A DNA stretch of 64,000 nucleotides, taken from Prevotella intermedia ATCC 25611 = DSM 20706 (GTDB lineage: Bacteria; Bacteroidota; Bacteroidia; Bacteroidales; Bacteroidaceae). A program made the position numbers and the translations under genes. The stretch lies in contig NZ_CP019300.1 in the NCBI RefSeq assembly GCF_001953955.1, forward strand, positions 1,736,001 to 1,800,000, written 5' to 3'. Numbering within the stretch: position 1 is the first letter of the stretch; every line of letters begins with the position of its first letter. This document shows, piece after piece, positions 27,312-35,519 of the stretch. The notes under the pieces were generated by a model. It was not told the DNA's origin and did no database searches. It was given only the letters and a program-made list of their open reading frames with translations.

Positions 27312-28139
27312 ATGGCAATAGGAAAATGGATTGGCGGCGCACTCGGTTGGATGTTGGCAGGTGGCAGCGTATTGGGCGCAATAGCAGGATACTGTGTTGG
27401 AAGTATGTTGGACGATGCTTTTAACGCTTCTGACGAAGGAAAGGGTTTCGGCGAAGGCGGAAAGACATTCCGAAACGACTATTCAGACACGCATTTCAAT
27501 CAACGACCATTCGAGGAAGACCGCAACTCGTTCCTCTTTTCAATGCTTGTACTCTCATCTTACATTATAAAAGCCGATGGCAAAATCATGCATTCGGAAA
27601 TGGAATATGTAAGAAACTTCCTTCGCAACAACTTTGGCGAGCAAGCTGTTCGGCAGGGCGAAGACATTCTACTAAAGCTTTTTGAAATGCAGAAGCAACA
27701 AGGTGCCACCGCTTTCAAAGAGATGATACGCAAGAGTTGCGTTGAAATTTCGTTCCATATGAACACAGGGCAACGGCTACAACTGCTCAACTACCTTATT
27801 ATAATAGCGAAGGTAGACGCCGTAGTAAGCCCCGAAGAAGTGTCAGCACTCAAGGAAGTGGCAGGCTATCTTGGACTTTCGGCGCAAGACGTAGACTCTA
27901 TGCTCAACATGGGTGCAACATCTAACCGGCAAGGAGGACTTGACGAGGCTTACAAAGTGTTGGGCATATCGCCCAATGCCACCGACGACGAAGTGAAAGC
28001 TGCCTACCGCAAAATGGCATTAAAGCATCACCCCGACCGTGTAAGCACATTGGGCGACGACGTTCGCAAAGCTGCTGAGAAGAAATTCCAAGAGATAAAC
28101 AACGCAAAAGAACGCATTCTCAAAGCAAGGGGCATTTAA
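27312..28139 (+). CDS. DjlA-like membrane co-chaperone (TerB plus J domain)
   Basis: A 275-residue protein laid out like DjlA: a Gly-rich membrane segment at the N-terminus (GGALGWMLAGGSVLGAIAGY), a TerB-like helical domain at about 70-200 (LVLSSYIIKADGKIMHSEME), then a C-terminal J domain from about 207 (EAYKVLGISPNATDDEVKAA) with the HPD motif in LKHHPDRVS. The HPD loop stimulates DnaK ATPase. It is probably anchored in the inner membrane with the J domain in the cytoplasm. Confidence 0.9.
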   Translation: MAIGKWIGGALGWMLAGGSVLGAIAGYCVGSMLDDAFNASDEGKGFGEGGKTFRNDYSDTHFNQRPFEEDRNSFLFSMLVLSSYIIKADGKIMHSEMEYVRNFLRNNFGEQAVRQGEDILLKLFEMQKQQGATAFKEMIRKSCVEISFHMNTGQRLQLLNYLIIIAKVDAVVSPEEVSALKEVAGYLGLSAQDVDSMLNMGATSNRQGGLDEAYKVLGISPNATDDEVKAAYRKMALKHHPDRVSTLGDDVRKAAEKKFQEINNAKERILKARGI

Positions 28140-28170
28140 ATGCCAACACACGTATATATTAAGAAAGAAG

Positions 28171-28280
28171 AAAGAGTATAGATAAAGCAAACAGATAATA
28201 TAGGTTAAGCAAAGAAAGAATATAAATTAAATAAAGAGAAAATATAGTTTTAAAAAAGAGAGAATATAGATAAAACAAAG
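28171..28280 (+). repeat. Five tandem 22-base repeats
   Basis: Five head-to-tail units of exactly 22 bases at 28171, 28193, 28215, 28237 and 28259. The last unit reads AGAGAATATAGATAAAACAA plus AG; the others differ at a few positions. They lie between the DjlA-like stop codon and a terminator, so they would be transcribed as 3' UTR. Confidence 0.85.
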
Positions 28281-28320
28281 AAACCGCATCAAGATTGCTA
28301 CTTGATGCGGTTTCTTTTTA
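28277..28320. terminator. Bidirectional terminator
   Basis: A perfect 17-base stem (28277-28293 with 28301-28317) around a 7-base loop, with T-run on the + side and TTTGTTTTATC on the - side. It serves the DjlA-like gene and the convergent TlpA-like gene. Confidence 0.9.
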
Positions 28321-28334
28321 ATGCTAAAATCGAC

Positions 28335-29177
28335 TTACTTATAGATTTCAGCCAACTTCTTTTGCAAGTCTTCGCCACGCAAATCGCTTGCTACAATTTT
28401 GCCTTGTGGGTCTAACAAAATATTTGAAGGGATAGAGCGAATGCCATAAATCTTGGCTGCTGCACACTGCCAACCTTTCAAGTCAGACATCTGTGGCCAC
28501 TCCATACCGAGTTTTTTCACCATTGATACCCACGCTTCTTTCTTCTGGTCGAAGCTAACGCCAATGATTTCCAAACCTTTTGAATGATATTTGTTGTAAG
28601 CTTCAACTACATTTGGCATTTCAGCACGGCATGGACCACACCAACTTGCCCAGAAATCTACAAACACGTAGTTGCCCTTACCTGCGTATTGGCTCAACTT
28701 AATTTCCTTGTCGTTCATATCTTTCATTACCAAATCGGTGTACATAAGACCAGGACGACGAAGTTCCAATGTTGCAAAGTATTCCTTGGCAGGCTCCAAT
28801 GCTTCTTCCTTATAATAGCCACTTGTAGGGTCTAAAGCATCTTTCAGCTGGTCGTAAGTGAAACCTGAATATGCATCAGCTATGTACTTTGCAGGGTATT
28901 TCGTATTCTTGAAGTTCTTGACTATCTCGAGTGTAAGCGCAGTATGTTGCTCTGAAAGCGATTCGCCCTTAGCCATAATGCCCTCAACTTTTTGCTTGTC
29001 AGCATCGGTAAAGGTCTTTGGGTCTTTCTGACGCATTGCTGCATACTCCTTATCCAAAGCTTCAAACTCAGCGTAGATTTTGTTCATCTTCTCTTCATAA
29101 GGCTTAAAGTCCTGCGATTGCGCAAAACCTGTCAGCACCTGTGCAGCCATAATTGCTGCTAAAAACATTTTCTTCAT
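28335..29177 (-). CDS. TlpA-like periplasmic thioredoxin
   Basis: A 280-residue exported thiol-disulfide oxidoreductase. A signal peptide covers residues 1-19 (MKKMFLAAIMAAQVLTGFA). Residues about 20-140 are a helical domain of unknown role. A thioredoxin fold follows from about 143, with the active site WCGPC at 179-183 and the cis-proline in RSIPSN. Such proteins keep periplasmic cysteines reduced. It is transcribed alone. Confidence 0.9.
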   Translation of the reverse strand: MKKMFLAAIMAAQVLTGFAQSQDFKPYEEKMNKIYAEFEALDKEYAAMRQKDPKTFTDADKQKVEGIMAKGESLSEQHTALTLEIVKNFKNTKYPAKYIADAYSGFTYDQLKDALDPTSGYYKEEALEPAKEYFATLELRRPGLMYTDLVMKDMNDKEIKLSQYAGKGNYVFVDFWASWCGPCRAEMPNVVEAYNKYHSKGLEIIGVSFDQKKEAWVSMVKKLGMEWPQMSDLKGWQCAAAKIYGIRSIPSNILLDPQGKIVASDLRGEDLQKKLAEIYK

Positions 29178-29296
29178 ACTTTTTTATTATTTAATGGTTT
29201 GCAAACTACCCTCTATTTAAATGGGGTATTTGGGTGATTGGAATGCAAAAATAAATAAATGTATTGATAAAACCACTATTATTTAAGTTTTTTTTG

Positions 29297-29304
29297 TACC
29301 TTTG
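29297..29304 (+). promoter_or_regulatory. -7 box of yhhQ-queF
   Basis: TACCTTTG, placing the start near 29311, ten bases before the riboswitch aptamer. Confidence 0.7.
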
Positions 29305-29320
29305 CCACACTTTTTACGAA

Positions 29321-29356
29321 CAGGGGTACTTGCTAAACCCCCTTTAACAAAACAAG
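29321..29356 (+). promoter_or_regulatory. preQ1-I riboswitch
   Basis: A compact H-type pseudoknot directly before yhhQ. P1 is AGGGG (29322-29326) with CCCCT (29339-29343). The A-rich tail reads TTAACAAAACAAG, the same as in the well-studied Thermoanaerobacter preQ1 aptamer as I recall it. CAAG (29353-29356) can pair with CTTG in the loop (29329-29332). The pairing tail ends four bases before the ATG at 29360, so ligand binding would hide the translation start. The two genes behind it make or import preQ1 precursors, which fits. Confidence 0.85.
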
Positions 29357-29359
29357 ACA

Positions 29360-30052
29360 ATGACAAAGACAAAACAACAAGTGAGCGTGCTGTTCATGTT
29401 ATTCAGCATTCTCTTCTGTGTTTGCCTCATTGCGGCAAACATTCTCGAGACCAAGCAAATCTCAGTATTAGGTATCAGCCTGACAGGTGGCTTAATCGTG
29501 TTTCCAATCTCTTACATCATCAACGACTGTGTATGTGAGGTGTGGGGATTTCAGAAAGCACGACTGCTTATCTGGACGGGCTTCGCCATGAACTTCTTTT
29601 TCGTAAGCGTTGGTGCGCTCTGCGATTGGATTCCGGGTGCTCCTTATTGGACAAACCAAGAGGGTTTCCACGCCATTTTCGGTCTTGCACCGCGTGTGGC
29701 AGCCGCCTCTTTCGTGGCTTTCATCATCGGCTCGTTTGCCAATGCCTACGTTATGAGCAAGATGAAGATTCGCGACGGTGGCAAACGCTTCTCGCTCCGT
29801 GCAGTGCTCAGCACCATTGCAGGCGAAACTTGCGACTCAATCATCTTCTTCCCGCTGGCTCTCGGCGGAGTTGTTCCTACCGAAGAACTGCCGAAACTGA
29901 TGCTCTGGCAAGTGCTGCTGAAGACCCTATACGAGGTTATTGCACTGCCTTTAACCATTCGTATCGTGAAGAAACTGAAAGAACACGAGAGTGAAGACGC
30001 TTACGACAATGGCGTGAATTACAGCATCTGGAAGATTTTCAGCTTGAGTTAA
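29360..30052 (+). CDS. yhhQ: Queuosine precursor transporter (YhhQ family)
   Basis: A 230-residue inner membrane protein of the VUT/DUF165 family, which imports the queuosine precursors preQ0 or preQ1. About six helices. Family motifs include [12 protein letters not shown], the conserved [20 protein letters not shown] and [13 protein letters not shown] near residue 155. The preQ1-I riboswitch in its leader and queF 46 bases downstream support the assignment strongly. Confidence 0.94.
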   Translation: MTKTKQQVSVLFMLFSILFCVCLIAANILETKQISVLGISLTGGLIVFPISYIINDCVCEVWGFQKARLLIWTGFAMNFFFVSVGALCDWIPGAPYWTNQEGFHAIFGLAPRVAAASFVAFIIGSFANAYVMSKMKIRDGGKRFSLRAVLSTIAGETCDSIIFFPLALGGVVPTEELPKLMLWQVLLKTLYEVIALPLTIRIVKKLKEHESEDAYDNGVNYSIWKIFSLS

Positions 30053-30098
30053 GAGTGTAAAAGAGGAATTTTATTCCCCCAAAACAAACATTAAGGAA

Positions 30099-30554
30099 AT
30101 GGAAAGAAACAACGAAGGACTAACCCAACTGGGCGCAAAAACCACTTACAGTATGGACTATGCACCCGAAGTGTTGGAGTCGTTTGAGAACAAACATCAA
30201 GGAAACGACTATTGGGTGCGTTTCAACTGCCCCGAATTTACAAGCCTTTGCCCCATAACTGGGCAACCCGATTTTGCCGAAATCCGCATTTCGTACGTGC
30301 CTGACGTGCGTATGGTGGAAAGCAAAAGCCTGAAACTGTATCTCTTCAGCTTTCGCAACCACGGCGATTTCCACGAAGACTGCGTAAATACGATAATGAA
30401 AGACCTCATTAAACTAATGGATCCAAAGTATATTGAGATAACGGGCATCTTCACACCGCGTGGCGGCATCAGCATCTATCCGTATGCAAACTACGGCAGA
30501 CCTGGTACGAAGTACGAACAAATGGCAGAGACTCGCTTTGCCAACCATCAGTAA
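30099..30554 (+). CDS. queF: NADPH-dependent preQ0 reductase
   Basis: A 151-residue enzyme of the short, unimodular QueF class that reduces the nitrile of preQ0 to preQ1 in queuosine biosynthesis. The nucleophile is Cys51 in [10 protein letters not shown], with Asp58 as proton donor. The NADPH motif [20 protein letters not shown] follows, then [11 protein letters not shown]. It is the second gene of the riboswitch-controlled unit, so import and reduction of preQ0 are co-regulated. Confidence 0.97.
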   Translation: MERNNEGLTQLGAKTTYSMDYAPEVLESFENKHQGNDYWVRFNCPEFTSLCPITGQPDFAEIRISYVPDVRMVESKSLKLYLFSFRNHGDFHEDCVNTIMKDLIKLMDPKYIEITGIFTPRGGISIYPYANYGRPGTKYEQMAETRFANHQ

Positions 30555-30586
30555 AACAAAGGTAAAACGATAAAAACAGGAAAACT

Positions 30587-30620
30587 AAAATCCCCGAATG
30601 CTCACGCATTCGGGGATTTT
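30587..30620 (+). terminator. Terminator of yhhQ-queF
   Basis: AAATCCCCGAATGC pairs with GCATTCGGGGATTT around a TCAC loop, followed by TTTCC. Confidence 0.85.
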
Positions 30621-30751
30621 CCTATTACTAACAATTACACTTTATAACATAATTAACTCACCTTTCATTATAGCAATTCTCTACTTTTCTACTAAATTAC
30701 ACCATTCTTAAAGATTTGAAGCGATAGTCGGCAATGCGACGTGAAGGGGCT

Positions 30752-31162
30752 TTAGCCCACCTCAATCTGTCGTGCCACCTTCTGAACGCTCTTGTTGAGT
30801 TTCGGAAGAGTAATGTTCAAAACACCGTCAGACATTTTTGCGCCCACCTTGTCCTTATCCACATCGTCTGGCAAGATAAGGGTTTGCTCATACTTGCTGT
30901 ATGCAAACTCCCTGCGCAGATAGTGCGCCTTCTCGTCTTTCACTTCGTTTTTCTTCTCCATCTTGATAACCAAGTCGCCATCGTTATTGATGCTGATGTC
31001 GAAGTCCTCCTTTCTCAAACCCGGTGCAGCCAACTCTACAGTGTATTCGGTTTCGTTTTCTAACACGTTGATAGCTGGAGCAGTTGCATTTGTTTTTGGC
31101 ATATTGTTGTTGTAAAAGAAGTCGTTGAACACTTCTGGCAACCACGAATTTTTGTACATCAT
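30752..31162 (-). CDS. Small heat shock protein, Hsp20 family
   Basis: A 136-residue ATP-independent chaperone that holds unfolded proteins. The alpha-crystallin domain spans about residues 28-128, with the motif ELAAPGLRKEDFDISINNDG and, near the end, GVLNITLPK. Start at either of two adjacent Met codons (31162 or 31159). Unusually for this window it has a strong Shine-Dalgarno. It is transcribed leftward alone. Confidence 0.95.
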   Translation of the reverse strand: MMYKNSWLPEVFNDFFYNNNMPKTNATAPAINVLENETEYTVELAAPGLRKEDFDISINNDGDLVIKMEKKNEVKDEKAHYLRREFAYSKYEQTLILPDDVDKDKVGAKMSDGVLNITLPKLNKSVQKVARQIEVG

Positions 31163-31170
31163 AATCTTTT

Positions 31171-31176
31171 CCTCCT
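31171..31176 (-). promoter_or_regulatory. Strong Shine-Dalgarno of hsp20
   Basis: Reads AGGAGG on the - strand, 8 bases before the ATG at 31162. Other genes here lack such a site, so it favours the first Met and hints at high translation. Confidence 0.7.
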
Positions 31177-31404
31177 ATTAATTTATATGTTTGTATTGTT
31201 TACACCAAGTATATTGCAATACCCATACCAACGCGAACATACCGCCATAATGACACACAAATATGACAATATGTCTTATCTTACAACATAAAGCCTACTC
31301 TATCGTTTTGTGCAGACTGCTCTGCAAGATTGTAAAAACTCAATGTAAACAAACACATCGTTTCATTTTCCCGAATAGAAAGCATCTTTCTATCTTCTTT
31401 ATCG
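31177..31404. other. hsp20 upstream region
   Basis: About 230 A/T-rich bases upstream of hsp20. I see no TAnnTTTG box facing hsp20 and no CIRCE-type inverted repeat, so its promoter is not identified. Confidence 0.5.
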
Positions 31405-31655
31405 CTGCCCTTGTATTCTTTATTTTATAGGCAGAAAACAGACAAAGAAAGTGTAAATATTTTTTCAAAGATTATCTATTGGGTAACTCATTATCTATCA
31501 ACGCTTTACAAAACCTATTGTTTTGCGTTCCAAAAGCGGCTCTTTTGCACGGCAAAAGCGTAGGTTTTGCATCGCAAAACAGCCGCTTTCGCAATGCCAA
31601 ATCGAAATTACCGTTTTTCCTATGAATTATCTTTACAGAATGGAGGTGATTTTAA
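31405..31655 (+). repeat. Modular intergenic repeat, copy D
   Basis: Same element as at 2585, + strand. Slot order is GCGGCT, GCGTAG, inverted GCGGCT, the same as copy A. The 3' flank carries the AATTATCTTTACAGAAT block near 31624-31640. Confidence 0.85.
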
Positions 31656-31685
31656 ACACTTTCTTGACAACCGCCCGTCCTAAAG

Positions 31686-31722
31686 CAAAACGCTTCTACA
31701 CATTTTGTGCAGAAGCGTTGTT
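31686..31722 (-). terminator. Terminator of the DUF5606 group
   Basis: AACGCTTCTACACA pairs with TGTGCAGAAGCGTT (one mismatch) around a short loop; on the - strand it is followed by TTTGCTTTA. It lies 27 bases past the stop codon of the DUF5606 gene. Confidence 0.75.
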
Positions 31723-31748
31723 GTAATGGGTTTGCTATAAGAAAGCCT

Positions 31749-32207
31749 TTATTTTTCTTCTTCCTTATTCTCCTGACTTTCGTCAGTTTCTTCCTCGCCT
31801 GCAGGCTTTAAGATTTCTTCAAAGTTGGAAATACCTGCGTTAATCAGAATGTCGTACCACTGCAATAACTTCTTTATATCGCTATTGTGCACACGGTCGC
31901 GGTCGAAATTGGGAAGCACTTCGGCAAAATAGTCCTGCAACTGCTTTGCAGAAGCCTTGCGCCAATCTAAAGAAGCAACCTTGCCTTCTTCTTTCTCGCG
32001 CACCTTTACAAGCACTTCGTACAAAGGCACATCTTCGCCTTCAGTGAACATTGAGATGTCTGAAAGGCTCGTTACACGGTCGGTAGCGAAAGTTGGCATT
32101 CGCTTTTTCTTCTCGTCGATAGTTTCAACTATTAAGTTCATTTTCGCACGGCTTACCAATTTGTAAAGTCCTGGTTTGCCTGCAATGGAAAGAATTGTTT
32201 CTAACAT
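31749..32207 (-). CDS. DUF5606 family protein
   Basis: A 152-residue cytoplasmic protein of a family restricted to Bacteroidetes, with no known function. The conserved N-terminus LETILSIAGKPGLYKLVSRA is clear; the C-terminus is very acidic (GEEETDESQENKEEEK). It is the last gene of a leftward group that starts at nusB and lies 19 bases after coaE. Confidence 0.88.
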   Translation of the reverse strand: MLETILSIAGKPGLYKLVSRAKMNLIVETIDEKKKRMPTFATDRVTSLSDISMFTEGEDVPLYEVLVKVREKEEGKVASLDWRKASAKQLQDYFAEVLPNFDRDRVHNSDIKKLLQWYDILINAGISNFEEILKPAGEEETDESQENKEEEK

Positions 32208-32226
32208 TGTTTCTTTATTTAATATA

Positions 32227-32799
32227 TTATTTATTCGTTTCTGATATTTCCTCTATAATTTCTTGTATCTGTGCGTCTACATCGCACTTTCCATCGTTTA
32301 CTATTTCATAATGGCTACGCTTCAACACTTCGTCCTGTGGCATCTGGCGGTCTATCCACTCCTGTGCTTTCGTAGGTGTTATGTGGTCGCGATGAACAAT
32401 GCGTTGCACTCTTTCGGCAAGGGGTGCCGTTACACAAACCACCTTATCTATATGTACACGGTCGATAAAACCGCTGTCGAAGAGTATGGCACACTCCATA
32501 TAGTCGTAGCCCGAACGTTCAAAATCGGCAGCCACAGCGGGGTGGACAATATCGTTGATGGCTTGTGCGTTGTGCTTACTCTGCAAAAGAAAGGTTGCCA
32601 AGACTGCTTTTTGCAGTTTTCCGTCGGCAAAAACCTCCGTTCCTATCAAATCGGAAAGTCGCTTCTGAATATCGACCGAAGTCCGCATCAGGCGTTTTGC
32701 AGCCTCATCGCAATCGTAAACCGCAATTCCGAATTTGCGCAATCGCTCACAGACGAACGATTTCCCGCTACCGATACCGCCCGTTATTGCAACTTTCAT
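32227..32799 (-). CDS. coaE: Dephospho-CoA kinase
   Basis: A 190-residue enzyme that phosphorylates the ribose of dephospho-CoA, the last step of coenzyme A synthesis. The P-loop GGIGSGKS lies at residues 7-14, followed by DCDEAAKRLM, the HPAV motif in INDIVHPAVAADF and the lid RQMPQDEVLKRS. The start is the ATG at 32799, which overlaps the stop of the upstream YbbR gene by four bases. Confidence 0.95.
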   Translation of the reverse strand: MKVAITGGIGSGKSFVCERLRKFGIAVYDCDEAAKRLMRTSVDIQKRLSDLIGTEVFADGKLQKAVLATFLLQSKHNAQAINDIVHPAVAADFERSGYDYMECAILFDSGFIDRVHIDKVVCVTAPLAERVQRIVHRDHITPTKAQEWIDRQMPQDEVLKRSHYEIVNDGKCDVDAQIQEIIEEISETNK

Positions 32800-33803
32800 T
32801 TCTGTTCGATGAGATAATCTACTACGTTTACAACAGGACGGGCGTTTCGAATACCGTTCGGCGCAGCCTGAAGATACACGTGGCACTTCTCTGCATTGCG
32901 GTCGGCTACTTCATTGTAGTCTACAACAAGCTTGAAGCCATCGGGCAACAACTCTCTTGTCTCAATGTTCTTAGGCATCGAACGCAGGCGTTGCGACCCC
33001 ACTGCAAACTTCACTTTCACCTTTCCTGGGAAGATACGCATTGTCTTGTCCGCAGGAACGTTGATGGCGTGGATAGGCACTTCCACATCTTCTTCGGTGA
33101 GAATATCAGGATAGAGTTGCATCTTGACTTGGTAAGGCACTGGCTTTGCATTCTTTATTTTTGCTATCCGAACTTCCTGCACCTTCGGTTCGGTGAAGTT
33201 CAACACTTCCACTCGTTCGGTAGAAACATACTGAATGCTGTCCAATAACTTTTTTGACGCATAGATTGTTACACTGTCTGGCACGAACTGCACGCGCGAA
33301 AGATAGTATCCTTCGGCAGGAGTTACCACTCCTTGCAAACGCACTGGCACCTTCTTGCGTCTGCCGTGGTTGTAGGTAAATACAAGATTGTTCGCCTTTA
33401 CGCTTATTATCTTTGAGCTTGAATACATTTGCTGAGAGAGCATTCGCTGTATATCGGCAACAGTAATCTCGCCCGAATTGTTTGAATGGGTGCAATTTTC
33501 AAAATCGAAGAACAGCGGTCGGAAGGCACCCTCGAAGAGATAGCCGCCTATAACATATCCTTTGTCGCGTACAACAACCTTGACAACAGAATCTACTTCA
33601 CCCGTCAAGACAACGTTCTTGGGTATTCCCGCCAAACGTAAGTCTACCGTAAACTCTTTTTCGTAGTAGTCGTCGAGTACATTTGTAAGCCAAAAGAGCC
33701 CGCTTAATAGGAGAAAGAATAAAAAAACCAGAAACTCCTTGTTGATTAGTTTCGACAAGAAGTTTCTGATTATATCTATTATATGTGGTCTCCTACCTAC
33801 CAT
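32796..33803 (-). CDS. YbbR-like domain protein
   Basis: A 335-residue protein with one N-terminal transmembrane helix (about residues 22-42) and a long extracytoplasmic part made of beta-rich YbbR-like repeats (for example VEVPIHAINVPADKTMRIFP and the VTPAEGYYLSRVQFVPDSVT segment). In Firmicutes a related protein (CdaR) regulates a diadenylate cyclase; no such gene is visible here, so the role is open. Its stop overlaps the coaE start. Confidence 0.85.
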   Translation of the reverse strand: MVGRRPHIIDIIRNFLSKLINKEFLVFLFFLLLSGLFWLTNVLDDYYEKEFTVDLRLAGIPKNVVLTGEVDSVVKVVVRDKGYVIGGYLFEGAFRPLFFDFENCTHSNNSGEITVADIQRMLSQQMYSSSKIISVKANNLVFTYNHGRRKKVPVRLQGVVTPAEGYYLSRVQFVPDSVTIYASKKLLDSIQYVSTERVEVLNFTEPKVQEVRIAKIKNAKPVPYQVKMQLYPDILTEEDVEVPIHAINVPADKTMRIFPGKVKVKFAVGSQRLRSMPKNIETRELLPDGFKLVVDYNEVADRNAEKCHVYLQAAPNGIRNARPVVNVVDYLIEQK

Positions 33804-33836
33804 CTATGAAATCTGTTTCAACGCTTTTGCAAGTGA

Positions 33837-34169
33837 TTACTTATTCTGGCTCATGCGCATAGCCTCTGCATCGGCAAACACGTAACCCTTATCAACAGTG
33901 ATGACAACACCGCGTGCAACTTCAACTTCAATCTTGTTAGAAGCCATATCAATGCGTTTCACTGTGCCAAAGATACCACCGCCCGTAACAACAGAGTCGC
34001 CTTCTTTAAGCGCATTCTGGAAAGCACGGATTTGTTTCTGCTTCTTTTGTTGTGGACGAATCATAAAAAGCCACATGATTGCAAAGACAGCAACCATCAT
34101 AATAATCATAGGCATTGCGCCACCTGATTGTCCTGCAGCCTGTGCAGCAAGTAAAATAGCTGTATTCAT
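33837..34169 (-). CDS. yajC: Preprotein translocase subunit YajC
   Basis: A 110-residue single-span inner membrane protein that associates with SecDF. The helix lies at about 20-40 (MIIMMVAVFAIMWLFMIRPQ) followed by the family motif QQKKQKQIRAFQNALKEGDS and VVTGGGIFGTV. It lies between nusB and the YbbR gene. Confidence 0.95.
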   Translation of the reverse strand: MNTAILLAAQAAGQSGGAMPMIIMMVAVFAIMWLFMIRPQQKKQKQIRAFQNALKEGDSVVTGGGIFGTVKRIDMASNKIEVEVARGVVITVDKGYVFADAEAMRMSQNK

Positions 34170-34185
34170 TTCTTATTCTGTTTGT

Positions 34186-35256
34186 TTAAAAATCTTCGTT
34201 CGTATTTCCTTCAAGTCCGTCCTGCGGCACGTTTCCTTCTGGATAGTCGTTTTGCAAGTTGGCTTCGTTTCTCGAATAGTTGTTGTTTCTATTCCATCGC
34301 TCGTTATTATTGCGTGGCTGTCTGCGCTCTGGCATTTGCTTGAACATCTTGCCTGTGTCAATAAGATAGCGTGCAATGGCATCGAGCATACCGTTGATGT
34401 AACCGCCACTTCGTGGAGTGCTGTAAAGCTTTGCAAGCTCTACATACTCGTTTATAGTAACGGAAACAGGTATGTTGGGGAAGGTTAGCATCTCGGCAAT
34501 GGCGATTTGCATAACAACAACGTCCATATAAGCCAGACGAGAGAAGTCCCAGTTTCTGCTTGTTTCGCTCATATAACGTTGATAAGTGTCAGCATTCAAT
34601 ATGGTAGAGCGGAAGAGCTTCACTGCGAAGTCGCGGTCTTCTTCGTCTTTGAACTCGGGCAACAGCTCTTGGTCTGCCTTGTTCGCGGGGTCGAAACGCT
34701 TGATGGTTTTAATTACAAACGTATCAACAATTTCCTTATCATCGTTCCAATATAAGCTCTTTTCTTCGAGAATAGCATCTAAGTCTTCATTCTCTTGGAT
34801 AAGTGTACGATAGATTTTTCGCCATATTTCGCGGTCGGCATCGTAAGAATCGTCATCGCTTGCCATATATTCTTGGTAAATGACGCTCTGCTCTATTTGG
34901 TCGCAGAGTTTTCTTACCGCTTCCATATCATCTTCCCAACGATATTGTTGCCCTTCGAGGAATAAGTTCAGCTGCTTGTTTTCTTCAAGTTGTACAGCAA
35001 ACTTGTTGTAGACAAAGCGTTCAGAAGGAACATCGGTACCTTCTCTTTTCGCTCTGTTTGTCAATACTTCAACGCGGCGGCGCTCCTCCTGCGTGATTGA
35101 AACAATGAGAGACAAAAGGTAGTTGTAGAGTCCATACGCTTTCGACAAACTGAAAAGAAGTTCTTTCTCAGCCTTATCAATATTATGATTTCCGTTCTGA
35201 TAGTAAGCGTAGGTTAACTGAACGACCTTTATTCTTATTAAATCTCTATTTATCAT
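34186..35256 (-). CDS. nusB: Transcription antitermination factor NusB, long form
   Basis: A 356-residue protein, much longer than the 140 residues of E. coli NusB but usual for Bacteroidales. The NusB fold with RNA-binding and NusE-contact helices is in the C-terminal half (MSETSRNWDFSRLAYMDVVV, FPNIPVSVTINEYVELAKLY, GYINGMLDAIARYL). The N-terminal half begins RDLIRIKVVQLTYAYYQNGN, a NusB-like segment, and is extended. The last 50 residues are Asn/Arg-rich and low complexity. Start is the ATG at 35256. NusB acts in rRNA antitermination. Confidence 0.9.
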   Translation of the reverse strand: MINRDLIRIKVVQLTYAYYQNGNHNIDKAEKELLFSLSKAYGLYNYLLSLIVSITQEERRRVEVLTNRAKREGTDVPSERFVYNKFAVQLEENKQLNLFLEGQQYRWEDDMEAVRKLCDQIEQSVIYQEYMASDDDSYDADREIWRKIYRTLIQENEDLDAILEEKSLYWNDDKEIVDTFVIKTIKRFDPANKADQELLPEFKDEEDRDFAVKLFRSTILNADTYQRYMSETSRNWDFSRLAYMDVVVMQIAIAEMLTFPNIPVSVTINEYVELAKLYSTPRSGGYINGMLDAIARYLIDTGKMFKQMPERRQPRNNNERWNRNNNYSRNEANLQNDYPEGNVPQDGLEGNTNEDF

Positions 35257-35301
35257 TGCCAGTATAAAAGTTGTGTTTTGTGAGAATCCTATTATGTTTT
35301 G

Positions 35302-35332
35302 CAAATGTAAAAAAAATCCTTGTTCCTTGCAA
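35302..35332 (-). promoter_or_regulatory. nusB promoter
   Basis: On the - strand TTG (35330-35332) and TACATTTG (35302-35309) with 20 bases between. Confidence 0.7.
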
Positions 35333-35368
35333 GAGAATAGCATTATTTTCTTGTTTTTTATCATTATA

Positions 35369-35400
35369 TTTGTTCATTCCACTAAAAAGACGTAACTTTG
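35369..35400 (+). promoter_or_regulatory. rplY promoter
   Basis: TTTG at 35369-35372 and TAACTTTG at 35393-35400, 20 bases apart. A leader of about 110 bases follows before the rplY start. Confidence 0.75.
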
Positions 35401-35519
35401 CACCGCTTTTTGCAAATTGAGAACGGCAAACGGAACAGGCAATAAACCTACCGCAAGTGCAGTATCAGTGTGTGATGGCGAATTAAATGATTAATTAATT
35501 TAGAGTAACACAAACAAAA

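Noticed and set aside
28171..28280. CRISPR-like array of 22-base units
   Set aside because: The units are directly adjacent, without spacers.
30748..30760. Terminator of hsp20 at the stop codon
   Set aside because: Only a short GGGGC/GCCC hairpin without a T-run; too weak to call.
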